DNA of 64,000 nt from Gammaproteobacteria bacterium (GCA_029268385.1 JAQWPG010000005.1:1-64000), one strand, 5' to 3'. Shown: positions 44,022 to 54,213, numbered from the stretch's first letter. Notes: generated from the letters alone by a model not told the origin. Translations and numbers: made by a program.

Positions 44022-44402
44022 TTAATTTAATATTTTTGGTTTATTCAGTGAAAATATAGGTATTTCAGCCTTAAATTCGTATCCATTATCCGCAATCATT
44101 CTATAATTTCCATGCATTGATCCAACAGGAGTCCTTAATATAGTGCCACTTGTATATTCAAAAGACTCATTAGTCAGTAATCTTGGCTGCTCACCAATAA
44201 CTCCAAGGCCTTCGACTTCTTCTATTTTTCCATTTGCATCAGTAATTATCCATTTCCTGCTAATTAGTTTTGCAGGAATTTTTCCCAAGTTCTTTATTTT
44301 TACAGTATAGGAAAAAACATATCTTTCTCTATTTGGGTCAGATTGATATTCAATATATTCGGTTTTAACCTTAACCGCAATTTTGTATAGATTTTCCATC
44401 AT
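44022..44402 (-). CDS. apaG: ApaG domain protein
   Basis: A 126-residue protein of the ApaG (DUF525) family, an immunoglobulin-like beta fold: KVKTEYIEYQSDPNRERYVFSYTVKIKNLGK, ISRKWIITDANGKIEEVEGLGVIGEQP, and YTSGTILRTPVGSMHGNYRM. The pyrophosphate-binding-like GxGxxG variant is GLGVIGEQP. Its function is poorly defined in bacteria. It overlaps the end of rsmA by 32 bases and precedes apaH by 1 base, so expression is coupled. Confidence 0.95.
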   Translation of the reverse strand: MMENLYKIAVKVKTEYIEYQSDPNRERYVFSYTVKIKNLGKIPAKLISRKWIITDANGKIEEVEGLGVIGEQPRLLTNESFEYTSGTILRTPVGSMHGNYRMIADNGYEFKAEIPIFSLNKPKILN

Positions 44403-45156
44403 TCTTTATATCTCTATATAATTTAATCATTTCTTCTATTGATAATTCTTCAGCTCTTTTTTCTATATTATCATATAAAGCTTCATCGCCTAAATTTATG
44501 CAATTTTTTATTTTTTTTCTTCTTGTATTAAATATTAATTTTGAAAATAATAAAAAATCGTTAATCTCATTTTTTTTAAGTAAAATTTTTTTTCTAGGAG
44601 TTAAACTCATAAATGAGGAATAAATCTTAGGAGGAGGATAAAAATCTGCAGGATGAATATCTATATATTTTTCAGTAATAAAAAATAGTTGTATAAGTAC
44701 TGATAATCTTCCGTAAGATTTATTACCATGTTTTGATATAACTCTATCAACAAATTCTTTTTGCATCATAAAATGAATATCAGTAATTTCTTCTTTATAT
44801 TCAATGCACTTTAATAAAAGTTTAGAAGATATATTATATGGAATATTTCCAACAATTTTATATTTTTCTTTATATAAATTTTTAAAATCAATTTTTAATA
44901 TATCTTCATTTCTAATATCAATTTTATTTTTATAATTTTTTCTAAGGATATTACATAAATTATTATCTTTTTCTATACCGATATAGCTATTAGTTTTTTT
45001 AATTATGCTTTCTGTTAATGCTCCTTTACCAGGGCCTACTTCTAATATTAAATCATTATTAGATATATTTAATATCTCTATTATAGTGTTTATGGTGAAT
45101 TTATTTATTAAAAAATTTTGCCCTAATTTTTTATTTGGCTTTAGCTTATCTTGCAT
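44371..45156 (-). CDS. rsmA: 16S rRNA dimethyladenosine transferase RsmA (KsgA)
   Basis: The 261-residue methyltransferase opens LKPNKKLGQNFLINKFTIN, with SAM motif I as LEVGPGKGALTESI and the catalytic motif IV as NIPYNISSKLL. It dimethylates two adjacent adenosines near the 3' end of 16S rRNA, a late step in small-subunit assembly. It overlaps pdxA by 11 bases upstream and apaG by 32 bases downstream in the conserved lptD operon. Confidence 0.96.
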   Translation of the reverse strand: MQDKLKPNKKLGQNFLINKFTINTIIEILNISNNDLILEVGPGKGALTESIIKKTNSYIGIEKDNNLCNILRKNYKNKIDIRNEDILKIDFKNLYKEKYKIVGNIPYNISSKLLLKCIEYKEEITDIHFMMQKEFVDRVISKHGNKSYGRLSVLIQLFFITEKYIDIHPADFYPPPKIYSSFMSLTPRKKILLKKNEINDFLLFSKLIFNTRRKKIKNCINLGDEALYDNIEKRAEELSIEEMIKLYRDIKNDGKSIQNCG

Positions 45157-46135
45157 TTTTTTGATTTACAATATCAATCGATGTGCGGACTGCCGTTACT
45201 AAGCTTTTCGAATTTGCTATGTTTGTCCCAGCTATATCTAAAGCTGTACCATGATCAACGGATGTTCTAATGATTGGCAATCCTAGAGTAGTATTTACTA
45301 TATCCCCAAATCCAATAGTTTTAATGACTGGTAAAGCTTGATCATGAAACATGGCTAAAATAAGGTCAGTTTTCTCATTCCTTGTAAAAATTGTATCAGC
45401 AGAAAAAGGACCTTCTACATTAAATCCCTTATTCTTTAAAGATTTTATAGCTGGAATAATAATATTTTTCTCTTCAGTGCCAATATATCCGTTTTCTCCA
45501 GCATGTGGGTTTAATCCGCACACGGAAATTTTTGGATTATTTATTCCAAATTTTTCAATTAAGTCATTAGTAATAATTTCAACATTAGCCTCTATTCTCT
45601 CTTTTGTTACAAGACTCGGGACTTTTGATAAAGAAACATGAGTTGTTAATAGAGCAATCCTAGTATCAACTGTATGCAACATCATTATTGGTTGACCTCC
45701 AGTCTTTGATGCAATGTATTCAGTATGGCCGGGAAATTCTTCTCCATACTCCATAATTGTGCTCTTCTGAACTGGCCCTGTTACCATTGCATCTGCAAAA
45801 TTGTCTAAACATGCATCTATTGCTGTGTCGAGTGATTTGAGAACTAGAGGTGCGTGTTTAATGTCAGGCTTACCAATAACTACTTTATTATTTTCACTGA
45901 TATTATGGACAAAAATAGTATTATTTACTTCTTTCGCTAAATTTTTATCAAAAATACTAACTTCAACAATATTTATTTTTTTATTTAGTAGATGGGCGCG
46001 ATCTTTTAATAAATCTATATTTGCAACCACTATTATACTAGCTTGAAAATTTTCTTTTGAGATATCCAGCACTATATCATAACCTATTCCGGATGGTTCT
46101 CCTGGTGTAATAATAATTTTAGGAATATTTTTCAT
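45146..46135 (-). CDS. pdxA: 4-hydroxythreonine-4-phosphate dehydrogenase
   Basis: The 329-residue protein matches PdxA: IIITPGEPSGIGYDIVL at the N-terminus, ADAMVTGPVQKSTIMEYG, FPGHTEYIASKTGG with a metal/substrate His, CGLNPHAGENGYIGTEE, and AMFHDQALPVIK. It works in the DXP-dependent route to pyridoxal phosphate, the cofactor for IlvA and the D-amino acid transaminase encoded here. It overlaps surA by 4 bases and rsmA by 11. Confidence 0.96.
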   Translation of the reverse strand: MKNIPKIIITPGEPSGIGYDIVLDISKENFQASIIVVANIDLLKDRAHLLNKKINIVEVSIFDKNLAKEVNNTIFVHNISENNKVVIGKPDIKHAPLVLKSLDTAIDACLDNFADAMVTGPVQKSTIMEYGEEFPGHTEYIASKTGGQPIMMLHTVDTRIALLTTHVSLSKVPSLVTKERIEANVEIITNDLIEKFGINNPKISVCGLNPHAGENGYIGTEEKNIIIPAIKSLKNKGFNVEGPFSADTIFTRNEKTDLILAMFHDQALPVIKTIGFGDIVNTTLGLPIIRTSVDHGTALDIAGTNIANSKSLVTAVRTSIDIVNQKNAR

Positions 46136-47478
46136 TCAGAAAATGGATCCCATATTTTTTGCATTTCTAAATCACTATCTTTAATTTTATTTCGATAAAT
46201 TTTTGGAGTGCTCTCTGAAAGATATTTTATATAATTTTTTTCTTTAAGTTCTATAATCCATGCGTCAATAATTTCTTCAGATCTACTTGCAGTTATATAT
46301 CTCCTAGCAAGGTTCCTTTTAACAATCTCAGTATTATTTTGATTTCTCTTTTCAAGCACTTCTAATATGTGCCAGCCATATTGAGTCGCAAAAGGATCGC
46401 TGATTGTATTTATATTAAGCGTGTCAATTTTATCCTCAAACTCAGGAACAAATGATCCAGGAGCAGACCAATCTAGTTCCCCGCCTGATGCTGCAGATAG
46501 AGTATCTTCAGAGTAAGTTCTTGCAAGATCAGAAAAAGATTCTCCCCCAAGAATTCTTTTTTTAAGTTCTAAGAGTTTGCTTGAGGCATCATCATCTGTA
46601 GTGATTGCATTTTTCTTTATTAATATATGTCTAACTTTTCTTTCTTCAATTTCCACATTGTCCATTTCTTTTTTATCTTCCAGATAAAATAAGTAATATC
46701 CATTACTAGTATCAATCACATTACTAATTTCTCCTTTATTTACCACCTCTAATTCTTCTAAGAACATTCTGGGTACTTCACTAATTCTTCTCCAGCCAAG
46801 ATCTCCACCAGATGATGCATTTCCACTATCTGAATAATTTCTTGCTAAAGTTGAAAATTTTTCACCATTCAAAAATCTCTTTTGTATCATTTCAATTTTT
46901 TTCTTTGATCTAGATTTTTCATCTTCTGATGGGCTTTCCGAAATAGAAATCAAAATATTAGATAGTTTGTATTGATTATTTTCCTTGAATACATGAGATT
47001 GATGTTTAATAAACTCTTCAATTTCTTTTTTACTTACTTTTACTTTTTGAGACAGTACTCTTCTTTTGACTTCTCTTGTAATTAAATCTTCTCTTAATAC
47101 GTTTCGATATGAATTATAATTGACTCCTTTACTTATAATCTCTTCCCTAAATTCTGTTAGTGTGATACCAGATCGTTTTGCCATATCTTCCATAGCCTTA
47201 TCAATCATCCATTCTTCAACTTCCACACCAATTTTTTTACCATGATTCAGTTGCAACCTTGTATTAACCATGCGATCTAAAATTTGTTTTTGAAATGCAC
47301 TTCTGTCCTGTGGCAATTTATTGCCACTTATTCTATATTGATTGAGTAGAAAATTTAATTTTTCTTCAAATTCAGATTGAGTAATAACATCATTTTCAAT
47401 AATAACGATGGCTTGATCTAAAATTTTTGCAAATGAATTTGTACAAAATAAAATTATAAATAAAATTGTATATTTCAT
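46132..47478 (-). CDS. surA: Periplasmic chaperone/peptidyl-prolyl isomerase SurA
   Basis: The 448-residue precursor has a signal peptide of about 17 residues (ends NSFA), a SurA N-terminal chaperone domain, and two parvulin (rotamase) domains at about 173-275 and 286-390. The parvulin domains contain FSTLARNYSDSGNASSGGDLGW and FSDLARTYSEDTLSAASGGELDW, followed by a C-terminal helix. SurA escorts outer-membrane proteins, including LptD encoded just upstream, to the BAM complex. It begins 4 bases after lptD and overlaps pdxA. Confidence 0.95.
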   Translation of the reverse strand: MKYTILFIILFCTNSFAKILDQAIVIIENDVITQSEFEEKLNFLLNQYRISGNKLPQDRSAFQKQILDRMVNTRLQLNHGKKIGVEVEEWMIDKAMEDMAKRSGITLTEFREEIISKGVNYNSYRNVLREDLITREVKRRVLSQKVKVSKKEIEEFIKHQSHVFKENNQYKLSNILISISESPSEDEKSRSKKKIEMIQKRFLNGEKFSTLARNYSDSGNASSGGDLGWRRISEVPRMFLEELEVVNKGEISNVIDTSNGYYLFYLEDKKEMDNVEIEERKVRHILIKKNAITTDDDASSKLLELKKRILGGESFSDLARTYSEDTLSAASGGELDWSAPGSFVPEFEDKIDTLNINTISDPFATQYGWHILEVLEKRNQNNTEIVKRNLARRYITASRSEEIIDAWIIELKEKNYIKYLSESTPKIYRNKIKDSDLEMQKIWDPFSE

Positions 47479-47482
47479 ATTT

Positions 47483-49924
47483 TTAGTAATCTTTGTCCAT
47501 ATAACCTTTTATACTGTCAGAAATTAGATCTCCGAGTGGAGTTCCTACATCTGTAAATCCTTTTAACATTATTTGAAACTGTATATCTTTTTCATATGTT
47601 TCTGCGTCAATCTTATATTTTCTTTGCACCAGCCTTGCTTTCCAACAGCAGCTTTCATATTCTAGCCCAGCTAAAGTTTCTATATCGCCAGAATCTTTTC
47701 CATAAATATTATTTTTAAAGTCGTAATTCCATCTACCAAGTATATTTAAATGATTATTAATTGCCCAGGCAAAACTAACATCACCTTGTTCAATATCGTT
47801 TTTCCTATATCTATAACTTGCATTAAGAACATTATTTCCTTTGCCTCTGTATTGAAAAGTATGAATATTTTTTTCAGTTTTATCATTTCCACCATTTGTG
47901 TCATATAAAAAAGTTGATATTAAACTCATATTTTCTGATGGATTATACTCTAATTCACCAACGATTTTAGAATTTGATTTAGTATATGATGTATCATTAT
48001 TAATTGATATATTCCTATTCTCAAAATATAAAATCCTTCCAATGCTTGCAGTAAAAATATTTCTGTATTCATCTAGATCATAAAAACTTGAGGACAGAGA
48101 AAATGTCATTTGATTTGTATTATTATTTCTATCCAATCCCGAGTAACTATTATCTCTAAATAATTGGGCGTAAGAAAAATCGTTTAAACCAGTATCAAAA
48201 ATTGGTATATCATCTTGATTTTCTTCACCTGAATATAAATAAAATATTCTTGGTTTTATTTGATGAGCTATTTTTGTATTTTTTATTTGTTTTGACAAGG
48301 TTAATTGATTATCAAGTGTGAAGATCGGTATTGTCTTACTAGGAGTTGAGGTAAATCCATCAGTTTGATTATCTAAATCATAGCTTGTATGTTGAACTTT
48401 AAGCCTCGGCTTAATACTTAATCCACGCATATTAAAGGTTTTATCAAAGCCAATTTGTATATCTGCTCTTGTACCATCAACCTTTGAAACGTGATCCCAT
48501 TGTGTTAAAGATGATCTTAAGTCAAAATTAATTAGATCTTTGTCCCATCTTTTGCCAACATTTATTTCTGGCAAGATATCGTATGGCTGAGAAGAAAGGT
48601 TGATGTTTTTATCAAATACTTGGTACCCTAAAAATTTAGAATTTATATCCCAACCATTAAAACTATAATTTAACTTTGCATGTCTTGTTTTATAGGATGT
48701 ACTACTTCTTGTTATACCAGAACCAAAATCATCAAAGAAATCTTTGTCTGAATATTTATCATATAACAAATCAATTTTTATATTTTTTGCAAATGTTTGT
48801 TTATGACTTAAGTAAAAGTTATATCTGTTACTATTCCCCCTTAAATTTTTACTTGCTTTTTTATACTCAGAGTCATCATCTAAGTAAGATAGAAAAAACG
48901 ACCCATCATAATTTTTATTTAAATATCTAAAATGAGATGAAATTTTACTTCCTCTTTCTTGAATGTATGACGGCTCAATTAACATGTCCATGTTCTCAGC
49001 AATATTCCAGTAAAAAGGAGTAATCACATCAGGGCCCTTAACCCAACTACCAGAAAAATCCGGAACTAAAAATCCTGTTTTTCTTTGCTCATCAAGTGAA
49101 AATTGCATATAAGGAGAATAAAAAACCGGCATACCTCTTACTGTAATAAATACATCTTTGCCAGTCCCAACTCCTTTTTCAAAGTCTAGATTTGTACTTT
49201 TACTAATTAGGTTCCAATCAGGATTAAGCAAATCACAGGTTGTGTAAGTTGAATTTTTCAAGTACATATTTTTATTTTTAAGTCTTATACCGTATCTTGC
49301 TTTACCAGATATGTTGAGAGCTGAAAATTTATATTCTGGGGATATAAAATCTGTCCTAGATTCTTTCGTATTGTATTCGGCATAAGGAGCTTTAACTTCT
49401 ATGCCGTCAGCATTATATTGTACATTTCCACTCAGCCTAGCTCTATTTTCTAATTGTAAAAAATTGGTTAATTCACCTTTTATAATTTCGTTACCTCTAA
49501 TAATTTTGGTATCGCCTTGCAGAATTGTTAATTGTTTATTTTCATGCCAATAAGATTCATCAGCTTCTATATGTATAAGATTTGCATCTATATCAGAACC
49601 CACTTCTAAATTTACATCAACTTTTTTTGGCTCAATTGAAATATTTTTTTCCGGAATACTATTTTCTTTATTAATATCTTTAATAGAAGATTCGTCAGAC
49701 ACAGTTGTGCTTACTTTTAGAAATTTATTTTTGTTTATTAAATCTTTATTTATATTTTTTAATTGAGCATCTTCTACAATTTTTTCTGAATAATCAGTTT
49801 TGTACAAGTCATATATAGAGCAACAGAAGAAAGATTTTTCTTCTAAATTATCAATATTTTCAGCATACAGCCTACTATTTAATAGTAAAAATAGGCATAT
49901 TATTATTTTGCTTGAATTTTTCAT
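47483..49924 (-). CDS. lptD: LPS-assembly outer-membrane protein LptD
   Basis: The 813-residue precursor has a signal peptide ending about LYA (residue 21), an LptA-like jellyroll domain (about 110-225: IEADESYWHENKQLTILQGDTKI), and a large C-terminal beta barrel. The mature protein has five cysteines, at 34-35, about 230 (TTCDLLNPDW) and a CC pair near 759-760 (ESCCWKARLV). This mirrors the E. coli disulfide pattern (one plus one plus CC), except that the first site is doubled. LptD inserts LPS in the outer leaflet with LptE. First gene of the conserved operon; its start is 66 bases from the chosen start of the divergent RND adaptor gene. Confidence 0.95.
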   Translation of the reverse strand: MKNSSKIIICLFLLLNSRLYAENIDNLEEKSFFCCSIYDLYKTDYSEKIVEDAQLKNINKDLINKNKFLKVSTTVSDESSIKDINKENSIPEKNISIEPKKVDVNLEVGSDIDANLIHIEADESYWHENKQLTILQGDTKIIRGNEIIKGELTNFLQLENRARLSGNVQYNADGIEVKAPYAEYNTKESRTDFISPEYKFSALNISGKARYGIRLKNKNMYLKNSTYTTCDLLNPDWNLISKSTNLDFEKGVGTGKDVFITVRGMPVFYSPYMQFSLDEQRKTGFLVPDFSGSWVKGPDVITPFYWNIAENMDMLIEPSYIQERGSKISSHFRYLNKNYDGSFFLSYLDDDSEYKKASKNLRGNSNRYNFYLSHKQTFAKNIKIDLLYDKYSDKDFFDDFGSGITRSSTSYKTRHAKLNYSFNGWDINSKFLGYQVFDKNINLSSQPYDILPEINVGKRWDKDLINFDLRSSLTQWDHVSKVDGTRADIQIGFDKTFNMRGLSIKPRLKVQHTSYDLDNQTDGFTSTPSKTIPIFTLDNQLTLSKQIKNTKIAHQIKPRIFYLYSGEENQDDIPIFDTGLNDFSYAQLFRDNSYSGLDRNNNTNQMTFSLSSSFYDLDEYRNIFTASIGRILYFENRNISINNDTSYTKSNSKIVGELEYNPSENMSLISTFLYDTNGGNDKTEKNIHTFQYRGKGNNVLNASYRYRKNDIEQGDVSFAWAINNHLNILGRWNYDFKNNIYGKDSGDIETLAGLEYESCCWKARLVQRKYKIDAETYEKDIQFQIMLKGFTDVGTPLGDLISDSIKGYMDKDY

Positions 49925-49990
49925 ATAACATATATTATATAGTAAAAATTTGAGATAATGGTTGTATTATATTGCTCAAATGAGGAAATT

Positions 49991-51055
49991 TTGAACAAAT
50001 TAAAAAGCTATAAAATCCTTAAAAATCAAGGCCAGCTAAGCATATTAGCTTTGGTGGTATTTTTATCTGTGTCAGTGTTATTGGTTGTTTTTCAACCTGA
50101 GCCTGAAGCAAATGTAAATAAACCTATACCGGTGGTTGTTAACGCTGTTAAATTGCAGATGCAAAGTATTTCGCCAATAGTAGATTATACTGGAAGATTG
50201 GAGCCTTCAAAAAAAGCAGAGCTGAAATTCGAAATAAGTGGAAGATTAGCAAAAAAACTAGTACAACCAGGAGAATACATAAAATCCGGAAAAAAAATAT
50301 TAATTTTAGAAGAATATTATATATATAAAAAATTATATGAATTAGCCAAAAAAAATTATGAATTACAAACCAAAGAAGTTGAGAGAATGGCAGTCCTTGA
50401 CAAAAAATCATTACTATCAAAATCCCAGTACGATAAGACGATTCAAAAGCAAATTGAATTAGAATCAAAAATGTACAGAAGCAGGCAAGATTTTCATAAG
50501 ACTTTCATTAAAGCTAATTTTTCAGGAGTCATTAATGAAATAAATGTAGATGAAGGAGATGTTGTTAGCCCTAATAACATTGTTGCGAATCTTATAGACA
50601 CTTCAGCTTTAGATCTTTACGTTGAAGTAAGAAGAGATGTAATAGAGGGTTTGAAACTTGATATGGATATAGAAATTTTATCAAATAAAATTATTACAAA
50701 GGGAAAGTTGATATCATTTCAAACAAGTCCTAATTTGGAAACCTATACTCATTTACTTAGAATAAGAATAAACGACAATAGATTGAGATCAGGCATGCTA
50801 GCAAAGGCAAAATTTATTTTACCTAAAATAGAAAAAAGTTTTGGAGTCCCGGTAGCATCAGTTCTAAGCGATAATGGAAAAAAGTTTGTTTTTATAATTA
50901 ATGGTAAAAAATTGCAAAAAAAGGAAATTAATATCCTTACAAGATTTGATGAAATTTATGTTATTAATGGCAATGTAAAATCAAATGATTTAATTGTAAC
51001 AAAAGATGTTTCTTCGCTATCAGAAGGTCAAGATATTTTAATATCTAAACAATAA
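49991..51055 (+). CDS. RND efflux periplasmic adaptor subunit (membrane fusion protein)
   Basis: An adaptor with an N-terminal membrane helix (ILALVVFLSVSVLLVVF), then the barrel-sandwich/lipoyl half-motifs (LEPSKKAELKFEISGRLAKKLVQPGEYIKSGKKIL ... ANFSGVINEINVDEGDVVSPNN) around a short coiled-coil hairpin, then beta-barrel and proximal domains. I prefer the TTG at 49991 (354 residues), which has a GAGG ribosome-binding site at 49982-49985. The ATG at 49958 has no such site and would leave only 33 bases to lptD. It forms a tripartite pump with the downstream RND protein; no outer-membrane channel gene is adjacent. Confidence 0.85.
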   Translation: MNKLKSYKILKNQGQLSILALVVFLSVSVLLVVFQPEPEANVNKPIPVVVNAVKLQMQSISPIVDYTGRLEPSKKAELKFEISGRLAKKLVQPGEYIKSGKKILILEEYYIYKKLYELAKKNYELQTKEVERMAVLDKKSLLSKSQYDKTIQKQIELESKMYRSRQDFHKTFIKANFSGVINEINVDEGDVVSPNNIVANLIDTSALDLYVEVRRDVIEGLKLDMDIEILSNKIITKGKLISFQTSPNLETYTHLLRIRINDNRLRSGMLAKAKFILPKIEKSFGVPVASVLSDNGKKFVFIINGKKLQKKEINILTRFDEIYVINGNVKSNDLIVTKDVSSLSEGQDILISKQ

Positions 51056-51062
51056 AAACACT

Positions 51063-54000
51063 ATGATAGATTACTCTATAAAAAACCCACTTGTAGTAAA
51101 TTTATTTTTAATTTTAATTGTGATAATAGGCGTAATGTCTTGGCAATCAATGCCAGAAGAGATGTTCCCAGTTGTAGAAAAAGATTCTATTAAAATAATA
51201 ACAAAATATGATGGTGCTTCACCTGAGGAAGTTGAAAAACAAGTTACTATTCCAATAGAAGATACTTTAGATAATCTTCAAGATATTGATTTTTACTATT
51301 CGAAAAGTTCTGAAGGAGTTTCTAGTGTAACTTTAAGACTAAAGCCAAAAGCGGATGTTGATGAGTTATTAAGAGCAGTCAGAGACCTTGTTGATGCTAT
51401 AGATGGATTTCCAGAAGAGGCAGATGAGCCAGAGATTTCACGTGTAAAAACAAGATTTCCCGTTATAAGCGTAAGTATTTATGGTGAAACCAGGCAAAGC
51501 TTATTATTTGCGAATGCAAAAAATATTAAACAAAAAATTATGCAGCTAAACGGAGTTGCAGGTGTTGGAATTGCAGGAAATAGGGACGATGAAATTTGGG
51601 TTATAATTAATCCAGCGGTTATTTCTGCAAAAAAAATATCAACAAAAGAAATTATTAATGCTCTAACAAATAATATTAGAGATCTACCTGGTGGTTCAGT
51701 TAAAGCGTTAGAGGGAGATATACTATTGCGAGGTTTAGGGTCGTCATCTATTAAATCCATAGAAAATATAACCTTAAAAAATAATGATATTGGGGGACAA
51801 TTGTTATTGAAGGAAGTAGCTTCGGTTGAGCAAAGACTAGAAGAAGAAAATTCTGTAGGAAGATTTAATGGAAAAAAGGCTGTGAATATGTCTGTAACAA
51901 AAACAGCTGAAGCTTCTGTTTTTGATGTATCAAAAAATGTAAGAGAAATAGTAAAAGAATATTCATTACCGCAAGGTCTCAAGTTAAGTGTTTTTAGTGA
52001 TTTTTCAAAAAATGTTAAGACTAGACTAGATACAGTTAAGTCTTCCGGATTAATAGGTTTATCATTATTGCTTATATCTTTGTATTTTTTCCTAAACTCG
52101 CGAGTTGCTTTTATAACTGCATTTGGAATACCCGTATCATTTTTAGTAGCAGCATTTGGGATGTATGCCTTCGGATTCACAATAAATATGATTTCATTGT
52201 TTGCTTTTTTAGTAGCATTAGGGATGGTGGTTGATGACGCAATCATAGTAACAGAGAATACTTACAGGCATATTGAAAATGGCATGGAGCCAATCGCAGC
52301 ATCAAAGCTAGGCGCGAAAGAAGTATTTTGGCCAATAGTTGCATCTACTTTAACAACCATTGCTGCCTTTTTGCCTATGCTAAGTATTTCCGGAACTTTA
52401 GGGAAATTTATTGAAGTTATCCCTTTAGTCGTTACTGTTGCTTTACTTGGATCTCTAATGGAGGCATTTATTGTGCTTCCTTCACATTGCGCAAGTTTTC
52501 TTAAAAAGCCAGAAAAAACAAGTTCTACAAAAGAGAAATGGAACAAAGCATTATTAATTTATAGTAATTACCTAGAAAAATGTATTAAAAATAGATATTT
52601 AGTCTCAAGTATTACAGTAGGCGTTCTTATCGTGATTATAACGTTTGCAGTAACAAGGATTCCTTATTATCAATTTGGAAAAGTTGATAGTGGACAATTC
52701 TTTATAAATGGGGAGGCTTCCATTACAAGCAGCGTAAGAGATAGTGAAAAGTTAGCTATAAAATTAGAAGAAATTATTTTAAAAGAGCTTGGTGATAATG
52801 AACTAGAGTCACTATATACGAATGTAGGTGTTAGTTTTAAAGATTTCAGTCGGTTTGATCTAGGAAGTCAGTATATTCAAATTGTGGTAAGTTTGAAAAA
52901 AAGTAGCCCTCAAGGATTTGTTGACTATGTTGTAACACCATTATTTAACTTATCATTTGACAGTTATGGTAAAAGAGATAGAAGTGAGAAAGAGATAATT
53001 AATATTTTAAGAAAAAAACTTTCTTCAGTATCAGGTTTGCAAAAACTATCTGTTAAGAAAGCTTCCGGTGGTCCAGGTGGGTCTGATATTGTTATTGGAA
53101 TTGTTGGGCAAGATCAAAAAAGACTTACAAAATACGCAAAAGAAATTGAAGACTTTTTATCTAGTATTGACGGCGTTAAAGATGTTGAGCAAGACCAAGA
53201 TCCAGGCAAGGTTGAGTTTAAATATCAACTAAATGATAGAGGAAAAGAGTTAGGTTTAACGCAAGCGGATATTGCAGAGTCAGTTAGAACAGGGTTTCTA
53301 GGTTTAGAGGCAGCTTATTTTAATTTAAATGGTGAGCGTGTGCCGGTAAGATTAATATATTCAGAAAAATACAGGAACGATAGCAGTAAACTTTATCAAT
53401 TACCTATCGTTTTGCAGTCAGGCAAGACTATTTACTTAGCAGAAGTTGCAGACATAGAAGTATCTAGAGGGATGAACACAGTAAGAAGAAGGGATGGCCA
53501 GAGACTTGCTAAAATAAGTGCTGATGTTGATCCAAATATAATTACTCCTTTAGAAGTGACTGCTATTTTTGATAAAAAATATGAGAATATTTTCAAGCAA
53601 GATTCATCATACGATTATATGTATCTTGGAAGTAAGAAAAGAAGCCGAGAGAATTTTGCAGATATGAAAAAAACAGCAGTTATATCTTTAGGGATTATAT
53701 TTTTTATTTTAGCGGTTTTGTTTAAAACAATTTTAGATCCACTTGTCGTTTTATTTTCAATTCCATTCGCTGTAGTTGGTGTTATTTTAGGTCATATAAT
53801 ATTTGGATATAATCTTCAATTTTTATCAGTTATAGGCCTGCTAGCTTTAATTGGCATAGTAGTGAACGATTCTTTAATCTTGATAGATTTCTTAAAAAAA
53901 TTAAGAAAGGATGGAAAAGATAAAATAGAAGCTACTATGCGGGCATGCAAAGTAAGAGCTAGACCAATTATTTTAACCTCTGTGACAACATTTTTAGGAA

Positions 54001-54179
54001 TATCACCTCTAATATTTTTTGCAACTGGCCAAACTAAGTTTTTATCCCCAATGGCAGTAAGTTTAGGTTTTGGTTTATTATTTGCTACTATATTAATATT
54101 AATTGTTTTACCATGTTTTTACTTAATCATGGATGACTTAAAAGAATTGGTTATTAAAAAATTTAATATAAAATTTTAA
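51063..54179 (+). CDS. RND efflux transporter (AcrB/HAE1 family)
   Basis: A 1038-residue inner-membrane pump with 12 membrane helices and two large periplasmic loops. The proton-relay Asp pair is visible in helix 4 as LGMVVDDAIIVTENTYRHIE, and the repeat half shows LIGIVVNDSLILIDFLKKLR. The N-terminus DYSIKNPLVVNLFLILIVIIGVMSW and the loop YDGASPEEVEKQVTIPIEDTL fit the HAE1/MMPL superfamily, specifically the subgroup that often exports lipids or hydrophobic compounds in marine bacteria. The substrate is unknown. It follows the adaptor gene at 7 bases. Confidence 0.9.
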   Translation: MIDYSIKNPLVVNLFLILIVIIGVMSWQSMPEEMFPVVEKDSIKIITKYDGASPEEVEKQVTIPIEDTLDNLQDIDFYYSKSSEGVSSVTLRLKPKADVDELLRAVRDLVDAIDGFPEEADEPEISRVKTRFPVISVSIYGETRQSLLFANAKNIKQKIMQLNGVAGVGIAGNRDDEIWVIINPAVISAKKISTKEIINALTNNIRDLPGGSVKALEGDILLRGLGSSSIKSIENITLKNNDIGGQLLLKEVASVEQRLEEENSVGRFNGKKAVNMSVTKTAEASVFDVSKNVREIVKEYSLPQGLKLSVFSDFSKNVKTRLDTVKSSGLIGLSLLLISLYFFLNSRVAFITAFGIPVSFLVAAFGMYAFGFTINMISLFAFLVALGMVVDDAIIVTENTYRHIENGMEPIAASKLGAKEVFWPIVASTLTTIAAFLPMLSISGTLGKFIEVIPLVVTVALLGSLMEAFIVLPSHCASFLKKPEKTSSTKEKWNKALLIYSNYLEKCIKNRYLVSSITVGVLIVIITFAVTRIPYYQFGKVDSGQFFINGEASITSSVRDSEKLAIKLEEIILKELGDNELESLYTNVGVSFKDFSRFDLGSQYIQIVVSLKKSSPQGFVDYVVTPLFNLSFDSYGKRDRSEKEIINILRKKLSSVSGLQKLSVKKASGGPGGSDIVIGIVGQDQKRLTKYAKEIEDFLSSIDGVKDVEQDQDPGKVEFKYQLNDRGKELGLTQADIAESVRTGFLGLEAAYFNLNGERVPVRLIYSEKYRNDSSKLYQLPIVLQSGKTIYLAEVADIEVSRGMNTVRRRDGQRLAKISADVDPNIITPLEVTAIFDKKYENIFKQDSSYDYMYLGSKKRSRENFADMKKTAVISLGIIFFILAVLFKTILDPLVVLFSIPFAVVGVILGHIIFGYNLQFLSVIGLLALIGIVVNDSLILIDFLKKLRKDGKDKIEATMRACKVRARPIILTSVTTFLGISPLIFFATGQTKFLSPMAVSLGFGLLFATILILIVLPCFYLIMDDLKELVIKKFNIKF

Positions 54180-54213
54180 TAATATTTCTTTTTTAAAAAA
54201 AAGAGGAAATAAT

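Noticed and set aside
51479-52246. 255-residue frame antisense to the RND pump
   Set aside because: The sense strand encodes clear conserved RND helices, and the antisense product has low-complexity Ser/Ile/Phe composition typical of a shadow.
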